The translations under genes and the position numbers were made by a program. Below, piece after piece: positions 52,537 through 61,275 of a stretch of DNA of 64,000 bases. Source of the DNA: JAYQKL01 sp038142705 (GTDB taxonomy: Bacteria; Pseudomonadota; Alphaproteobacteria; RS24); NCBI GenBank assembly GCA_965217015.1, contig OZ244224.1:1488001-1552000 (forward strand), read 5' to 3'. The notes under the pieces are model-generated. The model was not told the DNA's origin and searched no databases. It worked only from the letters and a program-made list of their open reading frames with translations. The first letter of the stretch is position 1. Each line of letters begins with the position of its first letter.

Positions 52537-53334
52537 ATGAAACTTGTTGTAAATGGTTGCGCTGGGCGCATGGGCCGGACCTTATTAAGACTAATAAGCG
52601 ACCACCCTGAATGCGAGCTGGTTGGCGGGCTTGAAGCCGCCCATTCTGATGCTTTGGGTCAAGATATTGGCGGGCTTGCCGGCCTTGACAAAACAGGCAT
52701 TGAGGTCACCGATAAGGCGCTTGATGTTTTAAAAAATGCTGATGGGGTGATTGATTTTACCACCCCTGATAGCTCGGTAGATTTAAGCGGCATCGCGGCA
52801 CAAGCGCGGATTGTTCATGTGATTGGGACAACTGGATTTACGCCAGAGCAGGAAGAAGCGCTCAAAGCGGCTGGCCGTCATGCCAAAATTGTCAAATCTG
52901 GCAATATGAGTTTGGGCGTCAATTTATTGGCCGGTCTTGTGCGTCAAGCCGCCGCCAAGCTTGGCGATGATTGGGATATTGAAATTGTTGAAATGCATCA
53001 TCGCCACAAAGTTGACGCGCCCTCTGGTACGGCTTTAATGCTCGGTGAGGCGGCGGCTGAGGGGCGCGGTATCACGCTGTCCGAGCATATGGATTCAGGC
53101 CGCCACGGTCAGACCGGTGCGCGCCAGCAAGGCGATATTGGCTTTGCCACACTGCGAGGCGGTTCAGTTATTGGTGACCATGAAGCGGTTTTGGCGGGCG
53201 AAAGCGAGCGGCTTTATTTAGGGCATATTGCTGAAAGCCGCGATATTTTTGCACGGGGCGCCATTCGCGCGGCCTTATGGGCGCATACGCAGCCTGCGGG
53301 TATGTTCACCATGGATGATGTGTTAGGCCTTTAA
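52537..53334 (+). CDS. dapB: 4-hydroxy-tetrahydrodipicolinate reductase DapB
   Basis: 265 residues. NAD(P)H-dependent step of lysine and diaminopimelate synthesis. The dinucleotide-binding motif is VNGCAGRMGRTLLRLI and the catalytic signature is EMHHRHKVDAPSGTALML. GTTGFTPEQ is also conserved. Lies 32 bases after dnaJ and 26 before gpmA, so it may share transcripts with both. Confidence 0.97.
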   Translation: MKLVVNGCAGRMGRTLLRLISDHPECELVGGLEAAHSDALGQDIGGLAGLDKTGIEVTDKALDVLKNADGVIDFTTPDSSVDLSGIAAQARIVHVIGTTGFTPEQEEALKAAGRHAKIVKSGNMSLGVNLLAGLVRQAAAKLGDDWDIEIVEMHHRHKVDAPSGTALMLGEAAAEGRGITLSEHMDSGRHGQTGARQQGDIGFATLRGGSVIGDHEAVLAGESERLYLGHIAESRDIFARGAIRAALWAHTQPAGMFTMDDVLGL

Positions 53335-53360
53335 GAGACAAAATTTTTAAGGAGCAAAAT

Positions 53361-53981
53361 ATGAGCAAGCTGGTTTTGGTGCGGCATGGTCAAAGCGCGT
53401 GGAACGAGAAAAACCTGTTTACGGGCTGGAAAGACCCGGACCTTACCGATAAGGGGCAACAGGAAGCCATCACGGCTGGCCAAAGCTTAAAAGCAAAGGC
53501 ATTGGTTTTTGATATCGCATTTACTTCAGCGCTCCAACGGGCGCAAAACACCTGCGCGCTGATTTTGGAAAATATGGATCAGGCTGATTTAAGCACCACC
53601 CGCAATCAGGCACTTAATGAGCGCGATTATGGGGATTTATCGGGCCTGAACAAAGATGATGCCCGCGCTAAATGGGGCGAAGACCAAGTGCATATTTGGC
53701 GGCGCAGTTTTGATGTGCCCCCGCCTGGCGGTGAGAGCCTGAAAGATACAGCCGAACGGGTGCTGCCCTATTATGAGGCTGAAATTGTGCCGCATTTATT
53801 GGCGGGCAAAACTGTGCTTGTGGCCGCACATGGCAACTCATTGCGCGCTTTGGTCATGGCGCTTGAGGGTTTATCGCCTGAAGAAATCGTCAAGGTAGAA
53901 ATCAGCACAGGCGAACCAATGATTTATAGTTTAGACGCGCAAGGCAAAATGACCGATAAGGAAATTTTGCCAAAGGCCTAA
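53361..53981 (+). CDS. gpmA: 2,3-bisphosphoglycerate-dependent phosphoglycerate mutase
   Basis: 206 residues, the shorter alphaproteobacterial form (about 250 in E. coli). Interconverts 3- and 2-phosphoglycerate. The phosphohistidine motif is LVRHGQSAWNEKNLFTGW with His9, and the second His is in VAAHGNSLRALVMAL; LNERDYGDLSGLNK is family-specific. AAGGAGCAAAAT precedes the ATG. Neighbour dapB is typical of the class. Confidence 0.96.
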   Translation: MSKLVLVRHGQSAWNEKNLFTGWKDPDLTDKGQQEAITAGQSLKAKALVFDIAFTSALQRAQNTCALILENMDQADLSTTRNQALNERDYGDLSGLNKDDARAKWGEDQVHIWRRSFDVPPPGGESLKDTAERVLPYYEAEIVPHLLAGKTVLVAAHGNSLRALVMALEGLSPEEIVKVEISTGEPMIYSLDAQGKMTDKEILPKA

Positions 53982-53991
53982 AGGGCCAGTT

Positions 53992-54043
53992 TGGACACCT
54001 TGTCTTGACACCCTGTCTTGACACCTTGTCTGGACACCTGTCT
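53992..54043. repeat. Degenerate 12-13 bp tandem repeat between gpmA and ogt
   Basis: Four imperfect copies of a GACACC(T/C)TGTCTT unit fill the gap between the two convergent gene ends and reach the ogt stop codon. Non-coding; no terminator stem is obvious. Confidence 0.8.
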
Positions 54044-54660
54044 TATGAAGCCCGCTCCGCTGCCAGAATCTGCTTTTTCAAATCCACCCCCCAGCGATAT
54101 CCACCCAAAGCGCCGTCACTGGCCAGCACACGGTGGCATGGCACAATCAGACTGACAGGATTGGCGCCAACCGCCTGACCTACTGGGCGGGCAGGCTTGG
54201 GCGGCGTTAATTGCTGGCCAAGCTGTTGATAGCTACAGGTTTCACCCGCGCCGACAGACATCAAAGCGCGCCAAACCTGATGCTGAAACGCTGTGCCTAT
54301 CAGGGTGAGTGGCACACAAACCGCCTCTTGTTCTAAAAATATATTGATAAGCTGCTGCCAAAATGATGCCTCTTCGCAATGGCGCATAGGTTGAAACGCA
54401 CTCAAAAACTGATCCAGCGTTTCGCGTTTTGTGGGCGTCTTCCCCAATCCTGGCCCCAACCCCAACCCCAACCCCAACCCCAATCCAGCCAGCCGGTTGT
54501 GCTGGGTCACAACAAGCTGTAGCGGCCCAAAATGTGAGCCAATCTGCATGGTTGAGAAGCGCAAAGCATGCCGCTCGACAGTTTCCTGCCGGGCAATTTT
54601 TACCGACACATCACGGTGCATTGCTGGCCAGTAATCATAATCAATGGCAATATGGGTCAT
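54043..54660 (-). CDS. ogt: Methylated-DNA--[protein]-cysteine S-methyltransferase
   Basis: 205 residues. Suicide repair of O6-methylguanine. The acceptor Cys175 is in the invariant PCHRV (SLIVPCHRVLASDGALGGYR), and the DNA-binding helix region has GTAFQHQVWRALMSVGAGE. An N-terminal domain of about 58 residues precedes a strange (Gly-Leu) repeat at residues 59-73 encoded by a hexanucleotide tract. Because the unit is six bases, length changes do not shift the frame. Second alkylation-repair gene in the window with alkB, but not adjacent to it. Confidence 0.93.
   Translation of the reverse strand: MTHIAIDYDYWPAMHRDVSVKIARQETVERHALRFSTMQIGSHFGPLQLVVTQHNRLAGLGLGLGLGLGPGLGKTPTKRETLDQFLSAFQPMRHCEEASFWQQLINIFLEQEAVCVPLTLIGTAFQHQVWRALMSVGAGETCSYQQLGQQLTPPKPARPVGQAVGANPVSLIVPCHRVLASDGALGGYRWGVDLKKQILAAERAS
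54454..54483. repeat. (CCCCAA)5 hexanucleotide tract inside ogt
   Basis: Five perfect copies; on the coding strand the tract reads TTGGGG x5, giving Gly-Leu repeats, with degenerate copies on the 5' side. Five runs of four G separated by two T fit the G-quadruplex-forming pattern. Confidence 0.95.
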
Positions 54661-54713
54661 GGCTCAATCAGAGCGCGGCGAGCCCGCCATGTCAAGTTTC
54701 AGCTTTGAGGCGC

Positions 54714-55190
54714 TTAGGCGGTTTGATGTTTAAGTTTTTGCAACGCACCACTTAAGGCTTGTGAAAAATCATGCCGCTCGTCCGGCGATAAAAAAGCACC
54801 AATTTCAACACGCTTGCCATGCGAGGTGAGAAATAATGGACCAATTTCATCAGCCGTTTTTTGCAAAACCACCTTCACCCAATAAGCGTTAAAGACTGTT
54901 TCTTGCTTCACTTTACGCGCCGATACTTCGGTTATTTTTAATTTATCATCAACCAGCTCAACAATTTCATAGCGCTGCGCCTGCCGATAATTCATCTTGA
55001 AAGCGAGGTAAAACAACGCCACATCAAGACCAAAAAACCCAAAAACAGGCCATGCGCCTTGCATTAAAAACAATGCCCCCGTGCCAAAACTGGTCAAGCC
55101 GAACAGCGCCATCACAATTTGGAAATCTCTGCGAGAGAGAGATGCGTTAGGGCGCAGGCGGGCCGAAAAATATGTGGTTGTGGCTTCCAT
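54714..55190 (-). CDS. DUF2244 membrane protein
   Basis: 158 residues from the ATG chosen because upstream codons lack support. The N-terminal segment FSARLRPNASLSRRDFQIVM is followed by two membrane helices (about 26-42 and 46-63) and a soluble C-terminal part. DUF2244 proteins are common in alphaproteobacteria, often near nth as here. Function unknown. Confidence 0.85.
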   Translation of the reverse strand: MEATTTYFSARLRPNASLSRRDFQIVMALFGLTSFGTGALFLMQGAWPVFGFFGLDVALFYLAFKMNYRQAQRYEIVELVDDKLKITEVSARKVKQETVFNAYWVKVVLQKTADEIGPLFLTSHGKRVEIGAFLSPDERHDFSQALSGALQKLKHQTA

Positions 55191-55326
55191 GAAGTATAAA
55201 TTAGATTGTCTGGCCAGAAACACAAGCGCTTGGCCTGCGACCTATTGCCAGCCTTAAATCAGCGATTGCACCCCACTTGCAATGCGGTGTGCGAAACAAT
55301 ATGGTAATCATTTAACGAGAGAAAAA

Positions 55327-55959
55327 ATGAAAATCGCCCAAATACCTGAATTCTTTGCACGCCTCAAAGACGCCAATCCCATACCAGAGCCTGAATTAGA
55401 TTTTGTAAACATCTACACTCTCTTGGTTGCGGTTGTGCTGTCTGCACAAGCAACCGATAAGGGCGTGAACAAAGCGACAGCAGAATTGTTTAAGCTGGCC
55501 GATACGCCAGAAAAAATGGTCGCATTGGGTGAAGATAAAATACGCGATTTAGTGCGCACGATTGGGTTGTATCGCAGCAAAGCAAAAAATGTTTTTTTAC
55601 TTTCGCAAGATTTAATTGAAAAACATGATAGCCAAGTTCCAGACACAATGGACACGCTCATTAAGCTGCCTGGCGTGGGGCGCAAAACGGCCAATGTGGT
55701 TTTGAATATTGGCTTTGGCAAAGACACATTTGCGGTTGATACGCATGTTTTCCGTATCAGCAATCGCACTGGTCTTGCGCCGGGCAAAACCGTCCTTGAT
55801 GTTGAGAAGAAACTAGACCGCCGCGTGCCTGAGCCATATCGTATTGACGCGCATCATTGGCTTATTTTGCATGGCCGCTATGTTTGCAAAGCCAGAAAGC
55901 CTGACTGTCCTTCCTGCGTGGTTCGTGATATATGTCGCTACAAAGCAAAGACAGACTAA
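55327..55959 (+). CDS. nth: Endonuclease III
   Basis: 210 residues. DNA glycosylase/AP lyase for oxidised pyrimidines. Catalytic Lys120 and Asp138 are in LPGVGRKTANVV and FAVDTHVFR, and the [4Fe-4S] ligands are Cys187, 194, 197 and 203, all at the E. coli positions. The ATG after GAGAGAAAAA is chosen; a 15-codon extension upstream is rejected. The gene is divergent from the DUF2244 gene. Confidence 0.98.
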   Translation: MKIAQIPEFFARLKDANPIPEPELDFVNIYTLLVAVVLSAQATDKGVNKATAELFKLADTPEKMVALGEDKIRDLVRTIGLYRSKAKNVFLLSQDLIEKHDSQVPDTMDTLIKLPGVGRKTANVVLNIGFGKDTFAVDTHVFRISNRTGLAPGKTVLDVEKKLDRRVPEPYRIDAHHWLILHGRYVCKARKPDCPSCVVRDICRYKAKTD

Positions 55960-55975
55960 AATTTAAGGCAAAAAT

Positions 55976-56968
55976 ATGAGTGAGAAAAAATTTCAAGTCA
56001 CGGCGATGGGCGCCGCTCTGGTAGATATTTACGCGCAGGTCAGCGATGAGCAACTGGCCAAACTCGGCAGCCAAAAAGGCGCGATGGCACTGGTTGATGC
56101 CGCACAGGCAGAGCATTTGGGCGCGCAGGTCAATGTTGAAAGCCAAGCCTCTGGCGGGTCTGCCGCCAACACCATTGCTGGCATTGCGGGGCTGGGTCTG
56201 CACACCGCTTTTATTGGCAAAGTGGCCGATGATGACTTGGGAAGATTTTTCACCCAAGAAATGAATGGCGCCAATATTCATTTCGCACAATCCCCGCTTA
56301 TAGGCGGCGACCCAACTGGCCGATGCCTGGTTCTCATAACCCCCGATGCCGAGCGTACCATGCACACATTGATTGGCGCGGCGGCGGCGACCAGCCCTGA
56401 TGATTTAGATGAAAATATCTTAGCAGAAACAGCCTGCTTCTTTTCTGAAGGCTATGTCTTTGACAGCCCCAGCGCCACTCAAGCGTTTATGGCTGGCGCA
56501 GAAATAGTAAAGCAGGCTGGCGGGAAAGTCGCCTTCTCACTGTCCGACCCATTTTGCGTGGAGCGGCATTTGACGCAATTCAAAACCCTGCTTGGTGAAA
56601 AAGTTGACCTGATGCTCGGCAATCAGTCAGAAGCAGAGGCCCTGTTTGGCACGCAAGACATGGCGCAAATTATTGAAACCATTCAGGCGCAAGGCTTTGA
56701 CGCCGTCATCACGCGCAGCGAAAAAGGGGCGGTGATTGTCCAAAATGGAGACATTATTGAGGTGCCAGCAGAGCCTGTGGCAGAGCTTGTTGACCTGACG
56801 GGTGCGGGCGACCAGTTCGCGGCGGGCTATCTGAGCGCATTAGCGCAAGGCAAGCCAGCGGCGGCTTGTGGTAAAATGGGGGCTATTGCAGCGGCGGAGG
56901 TGATTACACATATAGGCCCGCGCCCGCTGACGGATATTTCCGAAAAAATCAAAGCGGCTAATCTGTAA
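55976..56968 (+). CDS. PfkB-family carbohydrate/adenosine kinase
   Basis: 330 residues. A ribokinase-fold kinase with the N-terminal glycine-rich ASGGSAANTIAGIAGLG and the C-terminal PfkB signature DLTGAGDQFAAGYL whose Asp is catalytic. Alphaproteobacterial members next to nth are usually annotated adenosine kinase; the exact substrate is not certain. TTAAGGCAAAAAT precedes the ATG. Ends directly against the coaA 3' end. Confidence 0.88.
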   Translation: MSEKKFQVTAMGAALVDIYAQVSDEQLAKLGSQKGAMALVDAAQAEHLGAQVNVESQASGGSAANTIAGIAGLGLHTAFIGKVADDDLGRFFTQEMNGANIHFAQSPLIGGDPTGRCLVLITPDAERTMHTLIGAAAATSPDDLDENILAETACFFSEGYVFDSPSATQAFMAGAEIVKQAGGKVAFSLSDPFCVERHLTQFKTLLGEKVDLMLGNQSEAEALFGTQDMAQIIETIQAQGFDAVITRSEKGAVIVQNGDIIEVPAEPVAELVDLTGAGDQFAAGYLSALAQGKPAAACGKMGAIAAAEVITHIGPRPLTDISEKIKAANL

Positions 56969-57499
56969 TTAAATTTTCCGCAAAAGCACTTCATCAATCT
57001 GATGTTGGGCATTTTTATGCAATATCAAATCCGCACGCCAGCGCGTCGGCAGGATATTTTGTTCTAGATTAAGCTGGTTTATCTGTGTCCAAATATCTTT
57101 TGCGGTTTGTATCGCCGAAGTGTCGTCCAAATCCGCATAGCGCGCAAAATAAGCACCTGGCCGATTAAAGGCTGTGCGGCGCAGTTCCAAAAACCGGTCA
57201 ATATACCAGCTCTCTATGACCGGTGTTTCCGCGTCAATATAAATAGAGAAATCAAAAAAATCAGAAATAAATGGTATCTCAGCATCTGCTTCTTGCAACC
57301 TTGCAGGCTGGAGAACATTCAAGCCCTCAACAATTAAAATATCCGGACTTTCCACTAAAATTTCATCGTCACCCAAAACATCATAGGCAATATGCGAATA
57401 AACAGGAGCTGTTAAATCTTTTGCGCCCGATTTCACGGCGGTTAAAAATTGCCGCAAAGCCGCAAGGTCAAAGCTTTCTGGAAATCCTTTGCGCTCCAT
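56969..57499 (-). pseudogene. coaA: Pantothenate kinase CoaA, C-terminal part after frameshift
   Basis: 176 residues matching E. coli CoaA from GLMKKKGFPES onward: MERKGFPESFDLAALRQFL, LTAPVYSHIAYDVLGDDEIL, IVEGLNVLQ, and LNLEQNILPTRWRADLILHK at the end. It contains no P-loop. It opens with an ATG that overlaps the stop of the N-terminal part by one base (TGATG). Restoring one G in the CGGG just upstream would give a continuous reading (KRGLMERKGF). Either a broken gene, a sequencing error or a coupled two-part enzyme. Confidence 0.85.
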
Positions 57500-57933
57500 C
57501 AGGCCCGTTTTTCAAGCTCAGCATTAGGATATAAAAACCCGTCTGTTGTGATGAGCTGCACTTTTGGGTGGCTCTCCCATCGCGCCAGCATTTCACGCAA
57601 AATACGCGAGGTTGTGCTTTTGCCGACAGCAACAGAACCAGCAACGCCAATAATATATGGCACTTTGCGCTCACGCCCGAGAAACTTATTAGAGGCCGCA
57701 AACAGCCCTTGCGTGGACTCAACATATAAACTTAGCAGCCGCGACAGGGGCAAATAAATTTGTTCCACCTCTTTAAGCGAGACTGTTTCGCCGCGCCCGC
57801 GCAAATTGATAATTTCTTTTTCTGTAAGCTTCAGCTGTTCATCGCGTTGCAAGGCGCCCCATTCCTGCGCCGTAAAACAGCGATAAGGAGATTCATCTGG
57901 CAAAGCCTGTGATAGGGGGGTTGTGGGGGACAT
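57499..57933 (-). pseudogene. coaA: Pantothenate kinase CoaA, N-terminal part
   Basis: 144 residues matching E. coli CoaA from its start: LTEKEIINLRGRGETVSL, the ATP-binding P-loop PYIIGVAGSVAVGKSTTSRI and the substrate-site TTDGFLYPNAELEKR. It then ends Ala-stop where the family continues with GLM. CoaA makes 4'-phosphopantothenate, the first step of CoA synthesis, and would be essential unless another pantothenate kinase exists. It lies behind hisE, the normal place for coaA in the class. Confidence 0.85.
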
Positions 57934-57977
57934 ATATTTTGGCCTTCCTTTAGCTTGCCCGATACTCTGGGGTCACA

Positions 57978-58325
57978 CTAGCTCTTTGGGCGCGCGGCTT
58001 TTTCATCTAACCCCGAAACGCCTTCACGGCGGCGCAGCTCAGCCAGCACATCTTCAAGCTCAATATCCGCACCAGCCAGCAAGACCAATAGGTGATAGAC
58101 GACATCAGCCGCTTCGCTGGTTATGGCCGCTTTGTCATTTTGCAAAGCTGCGATGACCGCCTCTACCGCTTCTTCCGCCAGCTTGCGCGCTGGCTTTTCA
58201 GGTGCCTGCGCCAAAAGCTGCGCCGTATAAGATTGCGCTGCATCACCACCTTTGCGGCTTTTTATCGTCGCGAACAAGGCTTCTAAAACAGCATCTGATG
58301 ACTGTGTTTTTTCATTGCCAGACAT
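57978..58325 (-). CDS. hisE: Phosphoribosyl-ATP pyrophosphohydrolase HisE
   Basis: 115 residues. Second step of histidine synthesis, hydrolysing PR-ATP. The MazG-like metal site is visible as EKPARKLAEEAVEAVIAAL and SEAADVVYHLLVLL. It is a separate gene, not fused to hisI. Follows hisF in the his cluster after 81 bases. Confidence 0.95.
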   Translation of the reverse strand: MSGNEKTQSSDAVLEALFATIKSRKGGDAAQSYTAQLLAQAPEKPARKLAEEAVEAVIAALQNDKAAITSEAADVVYHLLVLLAGADIELEDVLAELRRREGVSGLDEKAARPKS

Positions 58326-58406
58326 GTATCAATCTCTCATTCATTTCGCCTTTTTTCATAACATATTTTGCACATCTATTGTTATGAAAGAGTTTTTTAT
58401 CAGCCC

Positions 58407-59165
58407 CTATAGCCGCACAGCGATACCCGCATCAGCCATGGCTTGTTTGGTTTCGGTAATCGTATAATCCCCAAAATGGAAAATTGAAGCCGCCAAAACC
58501 GCGCTGGCATGCCCCTCTATCACACCCGCCACAAAATGATCGGGGTGGCCAACACCACCTGATGCAATCACTGGCACTGAAACGGCGTCAGATAATTGCC
58601 GCGTTAAAGCGAGGTCAAAACCTTCTCTGGTGCCGTCACGGTCCATAGAGGTCAGCAAAATCTCACCAGCCCCACGCGCCACCATATCACGCGCAAACCC
58701 AATCGCCTCAATGCCCGTTGGTTCGCGCCCGCCATGTGTAAAAATCTCCCACCGGTTTTCATCAACCTGCTTGGCGTCTATCGCAACAACAATACATTGC
58801 GCCCCGAATTTTTGCGCGGCCTCGGTTACGACATCTGGATTGCGCACGGCAGCGGTATTAAAAGACACTTTATCGGCCCCAGCCAATAAAAGGCGGCGCA
58901 CATCTTGCACATCACGCACCCCGCCACCCACTGTAAGCGGCATAAAACACTGCTCTGCTGTGGCGCGCACAACATCTAATAAAATGGAGCGTTTTTCATG
59001 GCTGGCCGTAATGTCGAGAAAGCATAATTCGTCTGCCCCCTCTTTATCATAAGTTTGGGCAGCCTCAACCGGATCACCCGCATCAATAAGGTCAACAAAC
59101 TGAACGCCTTTCACCACGCGGCCATCGGCCACATCAAGGCAGGGTATGATGCGCGTCTTGAGCAT
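58407..59165 (-). CDS. hisF: Imidazole glycerol phosphate synthase cyclase subunit HisF
   Basis: 252 residues, the usual length. TIM barrel that closes the imidazole ring with HisH. The opening RIIPCLDVADGRVVKG carries the catalytic Asp11, and LLTSMDRDGTREGFDLAL carries the second Asp. The ATG overlaps the hisA stop by one base (TAATG). Confidence 0.98.
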   Translation of the reverse strand: MLKTRIIPCLDVADGRVVKGVQFVDLIDAGDPVEAAQTYDKEGADELCFLDITASHEKRSILLDVVRATAEQCFMPLTVGGGVRDVQDVRRLLLAGADKVSFNTAAVRNPDVVTEAAQKFGAQCIVVAIDAKQVDENRWEIFTHGGREPTGIEAIGFARDMVARGAGEILLTSMDRDGTREGFDLALTRQLSDAVSVPVIASGGVGHPDHFVAGVIEGHASAVLAASIFHFGDYTITETKQAMADAGIAVRL

Positions 59166-59893
59166 TAACGCACCCCCTCAAGCGCCAGAACCTCGGCTGG
59201 GTCGAGGCGACCATCATAAAGCGCGCGGCCTGAAATAGCGCCAATGATGCCGCTGGCCTCATGCTTTTGCAGCGCCACAACATCTTCAATCCCCGCCAGA
59301 CCACCAGAGGCAATAATCGGGATAGAGACCGCCGCTGCCAGTTTTGCCGTGGCCTCAACATTGACGCCTTTTAACAGACCATCGCGGTCAATATCGGTAT
59401 AAATGATAGAGGCCACACCTGCATCTTCAAATTGGCGCGCCAAATCAATCGCATCCATATCGCTTTCTTCAGCCCAACCCTCAACCGCGACTTTGCCGCC
59501 ACGCGCATCAATGCCAACAATAATCTGGTCGGGGAAAAGCGCACAGGCCTGTTTGACCAAAGCGGGGTCACGCACAGCAATTGTACCAAGAATAACCCGT
59601 TGCACGCCCTTATCGAGCCAAAGCTTGATGGTATCTAAATCACGAATGCCGCCACCGAGTTGAACCGGCGCAGTGGTCGCCGCCAAAATCGCCTCTACCG
59701 CAGACGCATTAACGGGCGCGCCCGCAAAAGCACCATCTAAATCCACCAAATGCAAATGCGAGAAACCTTGCGCCGCAAAAGCTCTTGCCTGGTCTGCGGG
59801 GCTGGCGTTAAAAACCGTCGCCCGCGCCATATCGCCCTGTTCAAGGCGCACGCATTCGCCATTTTTCAAATCAATCGCCGGAAAAAGGATCAT
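59165..59893 (-). CDS. hisA: Phosphoribosylformimino-AICAR ribotide isomerase HisA
   Basis: 242 residues from the ATG that overlaps the hisH stop (ATGA) with AGGTGG upstream; a GTG three codons earlier is not needed. TIM barrel isomerase with catalytic Asp in LFPAIDLKNGECVRL and the second Asp in IIYTDIDRDGLLKG. Same operon as hisH and hisF. Confidence 0.97.
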   Translation of the reverse strand: MILFPAIDLKNGECVRLEQGDMARATVFNASPADQARAFAAQGFSHLHLVDLDGAFAGAPVNASAVEAILAATTAPVQLGGGIRDLDTIKLWLDKGVQRVILGTIAVRDPALVKQACALFPDQIIVGIDARGGKVAVEGWAEESDMDAIDLARQFEDAGVASIIYTDIDRDGLLKGVNVEATAKLAAAVSIPIIASGGLAGIEDVVALQKHEASGIIGAISGRALYDGRLDPAEVLALEGVR

Positions 59894-60564
59894 GGCCGCC
59901 ACCTTAAAAAATTATCAATGAGTTGCAGGCCGTTAGCCTGGCTTTTTTCGGGATGAAATTGCGTACCAATCATATTGTCACGCCCAATCATAGCCGCAAA
60001 CCTTCCACCATAATCACATACGGCCAAAACATCTGTTTCCTGCGCGGGCATGGCTTGATAGCTATGCACAAAATACACATCTGCGCCTGCTAAATTTTTT
60101 GCCAAACCATTTGCCAGTGATGCAGCGCCAGAGTCTGTTATCTCAATTTCATTCCAGCCCATATGCGGAATTTTGAGCGCTTTATCCTGCGGCTGCAAAA
60201 CATCAACATCACCCTCAATCCAGCCAAGCCCCGAATATGGCGTATCTTGATTGAGCGCTTTGTTTTCATGGCCGCGCGCCAGCATAAGCTGCATGCCTAC
60301 ACAAATACCTAAAAAAGGATAGGCTTGCCTGACAACGCGCTCATTAAGCGCCTCAATCATGCCCGGAATAGCCGCCAGCCCCGCTGCGCAATCACCAAAT
60401 GCGCCCACGCCCGGCAGCACAATATAATCCGCCGCCATCACATCTTCTGCCGCACGGCTTAAAGTGACTGTCGCGGTTTTATCTAATGTGGCGGCGACGC
60501 GCTCAAATGCCTTTTGCGCCGAGCGCAAATTGCCGGAGTCATAATCTATCAGTGCAATCTTCAA
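59890..60564 (-). CDS. hisH: Imidazole glycerol phosphate synthase glutaminase subunit HisH
   Basis: 224 residues. Class I glutamine amidotransferase that feeds ammonia to HisF. The nucleophile Cys is in YPFLGICVGMQLML, and the His-Glu pair in GTQFHPEKSQANG. The oxyanion PGVGAFGDC is present. The start is TTG, with AGGA eight bases upstream; it gives the expected MKIALIDYDSGNLRS opening. Confidence 0.96.
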   Translation of the reverse strand: MKIALIDYDSGNLRSAQKAFERVAATLDKTATVTLSRAAEDVMAADYIVLPGVGAFGDCAAGLAAIPGMIEALNERVVRQAYPFLGICVGMQLMLARGHENKALNQDTPYSGLGWIEGDVDVLQPQDKALKIPHMGWNEIEITDSGAASLANGLAKNLAGADVYFVHSYQAMPAQETDVLAVCDYGGRFAAMIGRDNMIGTQFHPEKSQANGLQLIDNFLRWRP

Positions 60565-60598
60565 AATTGGCTTCCTATTGGCCTCTTAACGCGCGTGA

Positions 60599-61198
60599 CT
60601 AGCTGCCCAACACACCTTTGGTTGACGGAATTTCATCAGATTTGCGCGGGTCGATTTCAATCGCCTGCCGCAAAGCCCGCGCCAGCGCCTTAAAGCATGA
60701 CTCGATAATATGGTGATTATTCTCGCCATACATATTTTCAACATGCAGCGTAATGCCCGCAGCTTGTGCGAAAGCCTGAAACCATTCTTTGAATAATTCC
60801 GTATCCATATCGCCTAATTTGGGTTTTGAAAAAGAAACTTTCCAAATCAGATAAGGGCGCTGGGATACATCTAGAGAAACACGTGTGCAGGTTTCGTCCA
60901 TAGGAATAATCGCCGAGCCATAACGCGTCAGGCCCTTAAAATCCCCCAAAGCCTCGCGCACTGCCTCACCAATCACAATACCGGTATCTTCTGTCGTGTG
61001 GTGATAATCAATATGTAAATCGCCTTTTGCCTTGACCTCAAGATCAATAAGCGAATGGCGCGAAAGCTGTTCGAGCATATGGTCTAAAAACCCAATACCG
61101 GTCGAGACATCGTAAACGCCCTGACCATCTAGGTTGAGCTTTACCGAAACGCCAGTTTCCTTGGTGTCGCGTGAAACTTGAGCTGTTCTTTGCGTCAT
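60599..61198 (-). CDS. hisB: Imidazoleglycerol-phosphate dehydratase HisB
   Basis: 199 residues, the monofunctional dehydratase without the phosphatase domain of the enterobacterial fusion. Manganese-binding His-rich motifs FLDHMLEQLSRH, DYHHTTEDTGI and YGENNHHIIESCFKALARAL are intact. First gene of the his cluster hisB-H-A-F-E. Confidence 0.97.
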   Translation of the reverse strand: MTQRTAQVSRDTKETGVSVKLNLDGQGVYDVSTGIGFLDHMLEQLSRHSLIDLEVKAKGDLHIDYHHTTEDTGIVIGEAVREALGDFKGLTRYGSAIIPMDETCTRVSLDVSQRPYLIWKVSFSKPKLGDMDTELFKEWFQAFAQAAGITLHVENMYGENNHHIIESCFKALARALRQAIEIDPRKSDEIPSTKGVLGS

Positions 61199-61275
61199 AA
61201 TATGAAATCCATTGATATCTTTAACTTATTGTCTTTTATCAGGTCACAGGCTTTGATTCCAGACTTGTTTACGGA

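Noticed and set aside
57490..57530. Programmed -1 frameshift in coaA
   Set aside because: The site reads GAA AAA CGG in frame; the A-site codon CGG would not re-pair well with ACG, so it is not a canonical X XXY YYZ heptamer, and no clear stimulatory hairpin was seen. A -1 slip on the A run would give an aligned product, so it is not wholly excluded.
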